48,166 nucleotides of DNA from Sphaerimonospora mesophila NBRC 14179 = JCM 3151 (GTDB lineage Bacteria > Actinomycetota > Actinomycetes > Streptosporangiales > Streptosporangiaceae): positions 1 to 48,166 of the forward strand of contig BCRI01000048.1 of assembly GCA_001552515.1 (NCBI GenBank), read 5' to 3'. Position 1 is the stretch's first letter. Every line of letters starts with the position of its first letter. Below are positions 41,936 to 48,166 of the stretch, in pieces. Under the pieces are notes generated by a model. The model was not told the DNA's origin and made no database searches. It worked only from the letters and a program-made list of their open reading frames with translations. The position numbers and the translations under genes are program-made.

Positions 41936-43399
41936 ATGAGATTAAGCCGCAAGATGACGGCGACTCTCGCCGCGGTGGCGCTGTCGGTGACCGGCCTCGC
42001 CGTCACGGCCCCCGTCGCCTACGGCCAGGTGACCGCCGGCGCGAGCACGGCTCTGGCCGCCCCGGCCTGGGCGGCGTGGACCGCCTACAAGACCGGCGAC
42101 CGGGTGACCTACAACGGCGTCGAGTACGAGTGCATCCAGGGCCACACCTCGCTGCCCGGTTGGGAGCCGTCGAACGTCCCGGCGCTGTGGAAGGTCGCCG
42201 GCGGCGGAACCCCCAGCCCCAGCCCGAGCCCGAGCCCGACGCCTCCGGCGGGAGTCCCGGGCAAGCCGGGTACGCCGAGCGTCACCGGGACCACCAACAA
42301 CTCGATCTCGCTGAGCTGGGGCGCCTCCTCGGGCACCGTCACCGGCTACCGCGTGTACGAGGGCACCGGCGTGGCGGCCACCGCCAGTGGGACCAGCACC
42401 ACGATCTCCGGCCTCGGCGCCTGCACCACGCACACCTACACCGTCAAGGCGTACAACTCCAACGGCGAGTCCGTGGCGAGCTCGGCGGTCACCGGCACCA
42501 CGAGCGGCTGCACGGGCGGCGGCGGCAAGATGCCCGGCGCGCCGTACCTCTACACGGGCTGGGGCAACCCGCCCAGCCCGGCCACGGTCATGAACGCCAC
42601 CGGGATCAAGCAGTTCACCATGGCGTTCATCCTCTCCAGCGGCGGATGCAACCCCGCCTGGGACGGCCAGCGTCCGCTGTTGGGCGGTCAGGACGCGGCG
42701 GCGATCTCCCAGATCAAGAACGCCGGCGGCAACGTGCAGATCTCCTTCGGTGGCTGGTCGGGCAACAAGCTCGGCCCGAACTGCTCCACGCCGGCCGCCT
42801 TCGCCGACGCGGTGCAGAAGGTCATCGACGCCCACCAGCCGGCCGCGGTGGACTTCGACATCGAGAACACCGATGAGTTCGAGAACACGGTTGTTCAGGA
42901 CCGCATCCTCAACGCCCTGAAGATCGTCAAGCAGAAGAACCCGAGCGTGAAGGTCGTCGTCACGTTCGGCACCGCCACCAGCGGGCCGACGTACTACGGC
43001 ACCCGGCTGATCAACCAGGCCAAGGCGCTCGGCGTCGACATCGACAACTACACGATCATGCCGTTCGACTTCGGCGGCGGCGCCGACATGTACGGGAACA
43101 CGGTCAACGCGGCCGAGGGCCTGAAGAACGCGCTCAAGTCCGCGTGGGGCTGGTCCGACGCGACCGCGTACGCCCACATGGGCATCTCGGGCATGAACGG
43201 CCTGTCCGACCAGCGTGAGCTGACCTCGGTGGACACCTGGACCAGGATCCGGGACTACGCCAAGTCGAACGGGCTCGGGAGGCTCGCCTTCTGGTCGGTC
43301 AACCGGGACCGCCCCTGCCCCAACGGCGGCGTGGCCGAGAACTGCAGCGGAATCGCCCAGAACGACTGGGACTTCACCAGGGTGACCGCAGGCTTCTGA
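41936..43399 (+). CDS. Secreted GH18 chitinase with CBM5/12 and FN3 domains
   Basis: The 487-residue enzyme has a signal peptide (MRLSRKMTATLAAVALSVTG), a CBM5/12 chitin-binding module (AWTAYKTGDRVTYNGVEYEC and PSNVPALWKV), a short Ser-Pro linker, a fibronectin type III domain (PGTPSVTGTTNNSISLSWGA) and a GH18 domain with VDFDIEN, where Asp306, Asp308 and Glu310 are the catalytic-motif residues. It lies 49 bp after the first chitinase on the same strand, probably co-transcribed. The two differ in subfamily, so they are likely complementary rather than duplicates. Confidence 0.93.
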   Translation: MRLSRKMTATLAAVALSVTGLAVTAPVAYGQVTAGASTALAAPAWAAWTAYKTGDRVTYNGVEYECIQGHTSLPGWEPSNVPALWKVAGGGTPSPSPSPSPTPPAGVPGKPGTPSVTGTTNNSISLSWGASSGTVTGYRVYEGTGVAATASGTSTTISGLGACTTHTYTVKAYNSNGESVASSAVTGTTSGCTGGGGKMPGAPYLYTGWGNPPSPATVMNATGIKQFTMAFILSSGGCNPAWDGQRPLLGGQDAAAISQIKNAGGNVQISFGGWSGNKLGPNCSTPAAFADAVQKVIDAHQPAAVDFDIENTDEFENTVVQDRILNALKIVKQKNPSVKVVVTFGTATSGPTYYGTRLINQAKALGVDIDNYTIMPFDFGGGADMYGNTVNAAEGLKNALKSAWGWSDATAYAHMGISGMNGLSDQRELTSVDTWTRIRDYAKSNGLGRLAFWSVNRDRPCPNGGVAENCSGIAQNDWDFTRVTAGF

Positions 43400-43474
43400 T
43401 CTGGAAGCCCGGTTCCGATGACCGGGGCCGGGCGGGCCGGGACGCGTCCCGGCTCCGGCCCGGCCCGTGATCGG

Positions 43475-43523
43475 GCGGCCGGCACGACAGGAATCACCCC
43501 CCGTTACCTGTCGTGCCGGCCGC
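43475..43523. terminator. Strong bidirectional terminator after the chitinases
   Basis: GCGGCCGGCACGACAGG (43475-43491) and CCTGTCGTGCCGGCCGC (43507-43523) are perfectly complementary over 17 bp, with a 15-nt loop AATCACCCCCCGTTA. It stops the chitinase transcript and also lies over the end of the small minus-strand gene. A second palindrome, GCCGGGACG/CGTCCCGGC, precedes it at 43436-43453. Confidence 0.85.
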
Positions 43524-43605
43524 CGCTTCGCGTGGGGGCCAGCAGGCCGATGAGCATGCCAACGAAGGTCGCCACAGTGAGGGTGATCCAGAGCCGCATC
43601 TTCAT
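43504..43605 (-). CDS. Small membrane protein, 33 residues
   Basis: On the minus strand ATG 43605 is preceded by GGGAGA (43611-43616) five bases away and reads MKMRLWITLTVATFVGMLIG, then LLAPTRSGGRHDR, before TAA. The product is one hydrophobic helix with a basic N-terminus and a charged tail, a typical small single-pass membrane protein. It is divergent from the glycosyltransferase gene. I do not recognise a family; its short length makes the call tentative, but ribosome site, start, composition and a hairpin at its end all agree. Confidence 0.6.
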   Translation of the reverse strand: MKMRLWITLTVATFVGMLIGLLAPTRSGGRHDR

Positions 43606-43732
43606 CGAGGTCTCCCATTTGTTACTGTGAGTGGCCAGAATACCGCGAATAGTGACAGAGTGCGACCGGGGGAGCAGAAATCTTCCATCGAGTCGCCTCC
43701 TTCACCGTTTGTGGGGCACGCTTGGCTTCGCC

Positions 43733-45061
43733 ATGCATTACGCAATCCACACAGCCCTCGTTCTGATAGCCGGAGTCGTCGTCGCGGTGGTCGCGGAGCG
43801 GAAGGGCTGGAAGCCCTCGCTCGCGGTGACCCTGGCGGTCGGCGTCGGCGTCCGCGCACTGATCCTGGTGATCGCCGCCACGGACGGATGGCAGCCGCCC
43901 GACTATGTCGGCAGCTTCAAGCCGGCCGGCGAGGCGATCCTCAACCACCGCGACCCGGTGCTGGAGAGCAACGGCGGGTGGCACTTCCTGCCGACGATCC
44001 CCTACATGTACGGCCTGCTGCTCTGGCTGGGCATCCCCTGGGAGGTCACCGGCAGGCTGGTGACCGTGGCCGCCGACATCGTGCTGATCCCGCTGGTCGG
44101 CAGGCTGGCCGGAGGCTCAGCCGCACGGCTGCGCGCCTTCCAGTACGCGTGCAACCCGCTGGCGATCCTCGTCGCCTCCGTGCACGGCCAGGTCGAGCCG
44201 GTCTCCCTGGTCTTCGCCGTCGCCGCGTACGTCGTGGCCCGCGGGCCCGACGGCTGGCGGCGCCCCGAGCCACTGCCCTGGCTGCGGCCGGGCGAGTTCC
44301 TTCGCCGCCTCACACACCCCTTGGAAGCGGACCGCGCTGCCACCGGCCGAGCGGTGTGGGCGGGACTGCTGATGGGGCTCGCGCTGTGCGCGAAGAGCTG
44401 GCCGGTGATCCTCGTGCCGGCGTTGCTCATGCTTCTCCCGGGACTGCGCTCCCGCCTGGTCTCGCTGGTCGCGACCGGCGTACCGCCGGTCCTGTTCCTG
44501 CTGTCGCTGCCGATCGGCGGCTGGACCAAGTGGAGCGAGCTCGACGACGTGCTCAACGCCATCGGGCTACGGCCGAGCGACGTACGGCCCATCACGGGCG
44601 ACTGGGGCTGGACGGCCCTGCTGAGCGGGGGAGAGTGGAACCTCGATCCGACTCCCGCGAGGATCGGCCAGTACCTGATCTACGCCTCGCTGGTCGCCTG
44701 CCTGATCTGGTGGCGCAAGGCCCACCCGGTCGACGTCACGATCGCGATCCTGCTGGCGTTCATGATCTTCACGCCGCGGCTCGGCGCGCAGTACCTGCTG
44801 TGGTTCATGCCGTTCCTGGTCGCCCGGCCCACCCGCTGGGCCTGGCCGGCGATTCTCGGGTGCTGTCTGTGGGCGGCCGTCGGATATCTCGTGCTCACCC
44901 AGTTCCCCGGGGAGCAGTGGTACGAACTGCACAAGCCATGGGCGATGAGCTCCATCGTGCTGTTCCCGCTGATCATCGCGGCCCTGCCGTGGAGCCGCAG
45001 GCAGGCGGAGGCGGCCGCCGCCTCGCCTGCCCATGCTCAGGTGGGCGAAGAGATCAGGTGA
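43733..45061 (+). CDS. GT87-like polyprenol-phosphate mannosyltransferase
   Basis: This multi-membrane protein (442 residues from ATG 43733, which begins directly with the first helix HYAIHTALVLIAGVVVAVVA) resembles GT-C glycosyltransferases of the GT87/PimE group. The first loop carries DGWQPPDYVGSFKPAGEAIL with acidic residues where the catalytic Asp usually lies, then HRDPVLESNGGWHFLPTIPY. GRPs elsewhere include FTPRLGAQYLLWFMPFL. Starts at GTG 43631 or TTG 43709 are possible; 43631 would leave only 25 bp to the divergent small gene. It probably uses a lipid-linked sugar on the outer face of the membrane. Confidence 0.75.
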   Translation: MHYAIHTALVLIAGVVVAVVAERKGWKPSLAVTLAVGVGVRALILVIAATDGWQPPDYVGSFKPAGEAILNHRDPVLESNGGWHFLPTIPYMYGLLLWLGIPWEVTGRLVTVAADIVLIPLVGRLAGGSAARLRAFQYACNPLAILVASVHGQVEPVSLVFAVAAYVVARGPDGWRRPEPLPWLRPGEFLRRLTHPLEADRAATGRAVWAGLLMGLALCAKSWPVILVPALLMLLPGLRSRLVSLVATGVPPVLFLLSLPIGGWTKWSELDDVLNAIGLRPSDVRPITGDWGWTALLSGGEWNLDPTPARIGQYLIYASLVACLIWWRKAHPVDVTIAILLAFMIFTPRLGAQYLLWFMPFLVARPTRWAWPAILGCCLWAAVGYLVLTQFPGEQWYELHKPWAMSSIVLFPLIIAALPWSRRQAEAAAASPAHAQVGEEIR

Positions 45062-45411
45062 CGACCAACTCGCGGCCGACCCCCGGCGAGGACCTGGCGT
45101 CAGGGCTTCGCCGGGGGAGGGACGATTTCGGTTCGGGAGCGGGCGGTCCGTTGCCCTGGTTGTCGGCCGGGTCGTCGAGACACCTGCGCGTGCAGGGACC
45201 AGGGTTACGAGTTGCTGTCCGTACGGCGGGGACGTACCGGTTCCGCCGGATCGTCACCTAGCGGCCTTCCGGCGGGTCCCGCGGATGCCCTGCGGGGAGC
45301 CCACCGACCAGGTTGCCGTCGTCGGCGCGGAGCCGGAAGCCGATGAGCCTCCTGCGGGTGCCCGCCGCGGGGCCCGCTCCTCCTGCTGCGGTGGCGGGCC
45401 CCGGCATTTTC
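45062..45411. other. Gap between the glycosyltransferase and the sigma-linked membrane protein
   Basis: No gene is convincing in these 350 bp. A frame from GTG 45058, which overlaps the glycosyltransferase stop, runs to 45261 (67 residues, MTTNSRPTPGEDLASG) but is Arg/Gly-rich, lacks a good ribosome site and is matched by an equally long frame on the other strand. The right end holds a strong hairpin at 45368-45403. Confidence 0.4.
45368..45410. terminator. Terminator hairpin between convergent transcripts
   Basis: CGGGGCCCGC (45368-45377) pairs with GCGGGCCCCG (45394-45403), followed by GCATTTT on the plus strand. It can terminate the glycosyltransferase message and, without a T-run, the minus-strand operon ending at 45412. 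Confidence 0.65.
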
Positions 45412-45996
45412 TCAACTCCTGGGCGGTCCCAGGGGCGCTTCCGTGCTGTCAACCAAGGTGCAGTCGGCGACAGGACCATCCGACACACTGGCCCAGATGC
45501 CCGCGACCACGGGGGTGCCGTCGCCGACGCTGAACTCCAACACCCCGGTCTGACCCGGCTTGATCACCTTCGGGTCGATCGTGAACCCGTCCTCGTACCC
45601 TTCGGGGGCCGGGAACACAGACAGGGAGGCCTGCTCCCGCGGCACGAGCTGCTCGCTGCGTGGCTGGGGGCTGCACCGCTTGCCCATGGGGATGTAGTCC
45701 ACGACCACGTTGACGCCCATGGCCCGCAGGTCCTCTTGGAGCCGCTTGGGGTCCTTGGCCTCGTTGATGGTGATGTGGACCAGCCCGTCGCCCCCTGTGG
45801 TCACGGCATAAGCGGGCGTGCCTCCCGTGAGCGAGGGGAAGGCGATCGCTGCGGCCACAGCAGCGCCCAGCGCGGGTGCCAGCACCGCGGGACGGAGCAG
45901 CCGCCGTCGCCGCGGCGCGCGTGTGATCTCGGTCATCACGAACTCCTTGAGCAGATGGTGACGGCCCTCAGGAAGATCGCGTTCCGGCCAGCTCAT
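45412..45996 (-). CDS. Sigma-factor-linked membrane-anchored protein
   Basis: The 194-residue protein begins MSWPERDLPEGRHHLLKEFV at ATG 45996, overlapping the sigma factor stop as ATGA. It has a basic cytoplasmic segment, one transmembrane helix (LAPALGAAVAAAIAF) and an extracytoplasmic domain (LVHITINEAKDPKRLQEDLR, VLEFSVGDGTPVVAG) with two cysteines (RCSPQP and DCTLVD). Topology and coupling to a sigma factor suggest an anti-sigma or signal-sensing partner, but no zinc-binding or known anti-sigma motif is seen. Confidence 0.75.
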   Translation of the reverse strand: MSWPERDLPEGRHHLLKEFVMTEITRAPRRRRLLRPAVLAPALGAAVAAAIAFPSLTGGTPAYAVTTGGDGLVHITINEAKDPKRLQEDLRAMGVNVVVDYIPMGKRCSPQPRSEQLVPREQASLSVFPAPEGYEDGFTIDPKVIKPGQTGVLEFSVGDGTPVVAGIWASVSDGPVADCTLVDSTEAPLGPPRS

Positions 45997-46589
45997 CGGA
46001 TCTCCTCCTTCTCTGGGCCTCGGTCACCTACTACCTGTCGGCCCCGTGGCGCTGGTTCCCGGTTTTCGCCGTATTCCGCGAGTTTTCTTCGGGCGCGGGA
46101 CAGCCGGGACCTCACTGTGCCGATCGGGATCCCGAGCGCCTCCGCCGCTTCGGCGTAGTCCAGCCCCGCCCACACGCACAGCGCGAACACGTCCTGTTCC
46201 TGGCGGCGCAGCCTGCCGTACGCGAGCCGTACCCTGACGAGGCGTGCCGCGTCCTCGATGCGCCCGACCACCTCGTCGGCGAAGTCCGGAATCACCTCGC
46301 CCCGGGGCAGTCTGGCCACCGCGTCTTCGTACCTGCGTGACGTGCGCCGCAGGTTGCGCGTCACGTTGGTGGCGATCCCGAGCAGCCACGGCCGGAGCGA
46401 CCCGCCCTCGGCGTCGATCCTCCGGCGTAACCGCCACGCCTCCAGAAAGGTCATCGCCACAACGTCCTCGGCGGTGGACCAGTCACCGGTCAGCCGGAAG
46501 GCATGGTTGTAGACGCTTCTCGCGCTCTCGTCGAAGAGCCGTTCGAACGCCGCTGGGTCCCCGTCCCGTATCCGGGCACGCATTGACAT
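45993..46589 (-). CDS. ECF-type sigma-70 family factor
   Basis: The 198-residue protein has sigma region 2 (AAFERLFDESARSVYNHAFR, STAEDVVAMTFLEAWRLR) and region 4 (RLRRQEQDVFALCVWAGLD, then PIGTVRSRLSRARRKL), with no region 1 or 3, as in ECF sigma factors. I chose ATG 46589 (MSMRARIRDGDP); GTG 46595 and ATG 46583 are alternatives and none has a strong ribosome site. The longer reading to 46823 is Arg/Pro-rich and unlike sigma factors. It is coupled to the membrane protein downstream. Confidence 0.9.
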   Translation of the reverse strand: MSMRARIRDGDPAAFERLFDESARSVYNHAFRLTGDWSTAEDVVAMTFLEAWRLRRRIDAEGGSLRPWLLGIATNVTRNLRRTSRRYEDAVARLPRGEVIPDFADEVVGRIEDAARLVRVRLAYGRLRRQEQDVFALCVWAGLDYAEAAEALGIPIGTVRSRLSRARRKLAEYGENREPAPRGRQVVGDRGPEKEEIR

Positions 46590-46905
46590 GTCCACACAAA
46601 GGTACTGTCCGCCCGGTTCTCCCGGTTCCCTCCGGTGCTCAAGGCCCGACAGCCGCTCGATCACCGGCGTCGAGCTCCGCGTGCAGGCCGCGAGGTGATC
46701 ACCGCGGCACGCGCACCGGCTACGTGGTGGTGGTCGGCAAGACCGGGTTCGCGTTGGCCGTGGCGTTCGGTGCGGCCCGTGGCCGCACGTGCGGCGGCAG
46801 ATGATCACGACGGGCTCGGACATGCTTGTGCCGGATAGACCGGCGCTTTCGAATGGTCATGTGTACAAGTCGTGTTCGTCCATCGCGGGGTGCCGGACCG
46901 GCGGC
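46590..46905. other. Gap upstream of the sigma factor
   Basis: No gene is supported in these 316 bp. The region must contain the sigma factor promoter and the end of the AI-2E transporter transcript. A short plus-strand stretch reads GYVVVVGKTGFALAVAFGAA in one frame, which looks protein-like but has no start, ribosome site or partner, and may be a decayed fragment. Confidence 0.4.
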
Positions 46906-47949
46906 CTACTCTGGTTCCGGTAACGAGCCAGAGAGCAGGGCCGCTGTCCATTTGCTCTTCGGATCGCTGTCGATGAGCAGGGCTCGTACGAGCAGGCTCA
47001 GCGGGATCGCCAGCAGAGCGCCCAGCGGCCCCAGGACCCACGCCCAGACGATCAGTGACAGGAACGTGGCGGTTGTGGACAGGCCTACGGCGTCGCCCAG
47101 GAACTTCGGCTGGATGAACGACTGGACGACCACGTTGATCGCGAGGTACGCGATGATCACCAGCAGCATGGTCTTCGGTCCACCCTCGAGCAGCCCGAGC
47201 AGCGCGGGCGGGATCAGACCGAGGACGAACCCGATGTTCGGAATGTAGTTGGTGATCAGCGCTAGCACTCCCCAGAGCAGCGGCAGGGGCACGCTGAGCG
47301 CGTAGAGCGCGGCGACATCGAGCGCCGCGCAGATCAGGCCGAAGAACGTCGAGACGATCAGATAGCGGCGGGTCCGATAGGTGAAGGTCTGGAGCGCCCG
47401 GGTCAGGTCGGGCCGCTCGACGGCGGCCGCGTTGACGATCCGGGAGAAGAACGGGGCGTCGAGGCTCATCGCCAGCAGCAGCACCACGATCAGGAAGAGG
47501 CTGGACAGCACGCTCATCACGCTGCTCAGCAGACCCTGGGCGACCTCGATCACCTTGCCCGCGTCGAGCGAGGACAGCACCTGGTTGAGCTGCTCGCTGC
47601 CGTAGCCGAGGCCGGCGGCCCAGTGCCGGAGGTCCGTCACCATCGTGTTGAACTGCGTGGCATAGGTGGGCGCGAGGAGGGCCAGCTGCGCGGCGGCGAG
47701 GCTGAGGATCGCCACCATGCCGAGCAGGACCAGCAGCACGATGGCGAGTGGGATGGCGATCTGCATCCAGGTGGGGGCGCGATGCCGAGACAGCCAGTTG
47801 CGCACCGGTGACACGGCGATCACCAGGGTCAGCGCCAGAACGACGGGCCCGAGGATCGACCCGACCGCCTGAATCCCGGCCAATGTGACCACGGCGGCGG
47901 CCGTTCCGAGCAGCACGACCAGGGCGCGTGGGAATCCCTGTTGAATCAC
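46906..47949 (-). CDS. AI-2E family transporter
   Basis: The 347-residue membrane protein belongs to the AI-2E (TqsA/PerM/YdiK) family: about seven to eight helices, a central soluble segment (residues 90-145) and the conserved second half ICAALDVAALYALSVPLPLL, ITNYIPNIGFVLGLIPPALL and VQSFIQPKFLGDAVGLS. Members export diverse small molecules or ions; the autoinducer-2 label should not be taken literally. It starts at GTG 47949. Confidence 0.9.
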   Translation of the reverse strand: MIQQGFPRALVVLLGTAAAVVTLAGIQAVGSILGPVVLALTLVIAVSPVRNWLSRHRAPTWMQIAIPLAIVLLVLLGMVAILSLAAAQLALLAPTYATQFNTMVTDLRHWAAGLGYGSEQLNQVLSSLDAGKVIEVAQGLLSSVMSVLSSLFLIVVLLLAMSLDAPFFSRIVNAAAVERPDLTRALQTFTYRTRRYLIVSTFFGLICAALDVAALYALSVPLPLLWGVLALITNYIPNIGFVLGLIPPALLGLLEGGPKTMLLVIIAYLAINVVVQSFIQPKFLGDAVGLSTTATFLSLIVWAWVLGPLGALLAIPLSLLVRALLIDSDPKSKWTAALLSGSLPEPE

Positions 47950-48166
47950 CCATCGTTTCTACCGTCTCCAAAAGATCCCGCAAGTCCCCCTGGAGGGTCG
48001 TGTCCCGCCGGTTTCCGCCACATCCCCGGCCGGACCGCGTGGTCGGCCGCGGTTGGTGTCCAGCTCTGGTAATCTTGTCGAGCCGGGTGATCCGGCGGAT
48101 CCCTCTCCCGGTCGTTTCGACGGGGTGTGGTTCGCCCGGGTATGGTCCCGGTGCCTCCTCTTCTTT
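47950..48166. other. Right-edge non-coding region
   Basis: This 217-bp end has no supported gene. It should contain the promoter of the AI-2E transporter on the minus strand. On the plus strand TAATCT at 48070-48075 resembles a -10 element, possibly for a gene beyond the window, but there is no clear -35. Confidence 0.35.

Noticed and set aside
45058-45261. 67-residue gene overlapping the glycosyltransferase stop
   Set aside because: The GTGA overlap is suggestive, but composition, lack of ribosome site and an equally long frame on the opposite strand give no support.

Overview
The window is high-G+C actinomycete chromosome. Gene order (ffh-rpsP-KH-rimM-trmD-rplS-lepB-rnhB-DUF2469 and rpsB-tsf-pyrH-frr-cdsA-rlmN), frequent GTG/TTG starts, an alanine/lysine-rich S16 tail, Ser-Pro and Thr-Pro linkers in secreted enzymes and a large XRE regulator point to Streptosporangiales (Streptosporangium, Nonomuraea or Microbispora-like). 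The order is inferred, not proven.

Bases 1-7384 hold the SRP/ribosome/tRNA-modification block, two consecutive type I signal peptidases, RNase HII and a DUF2469 protein. Bases 7461-12270 carry an M23-like protein and, on the minus strand, yraN-comM-dprA-xerC; compared with Mycobacterium this whole block is inverted. Bases 12389-15701 hold a CoA-transferase with a swapped domain order and a divergent MFS/ArsR pair around two operator-like palindromes. Bases 15963-22579 hold rpsB, tsf, pyrH, frr, cdsA, a SUFU-domain protein and rlmN. Bases 22583-25607 hold a small ABC exporter, a cyclase-family hydrolase and a class I amidotransferase.

Bases 25681-33494 form a polyamine/aminobutyraldehyde module: an Lrp-type regulator faces an aldehyde dehydrogenase, a PotA-D-B-C type transporter with ATGA overlaps, and a DAO-family FAD oxidoreductase. 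Imported putrescine-like amines could be oxidised to aldehydes and then to acids.

Bases 33495-43400 are accessory: a phosphotriesterase-like protein lacking most metal ligands, a LeuE-type exporter, an XRE/TPR-like regulator, a secreted M4 metalloprotease and two secreted GH18 chitinases. The rest holds a small membrane protein, a GT87-like glycosyltransferase, a sigma factor/membrane-protein pair and an AI-2E family transporter.

The most unusual signal is non-coding. Two intergenic elements, 33514-33750 and 39994-40243, each carry six copies of a 22-bp repeat beginning CGTGATCTTG, three in one orientation and three in the other, with an exact 53-bp period in each half and perfect mirror symmetry about a central palindrome. 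A second short block recurs at a fixed offset in most of the 31-bp intervals, and outer and inner repeats differ in the same way in both elements. One lies between convergent genes; the other lies between a promoter/operator-like site and the first chitinase, and would form a long ladder-like hairpin in that leader. I do not recognise this as a described element. It is not a CRISPR array.
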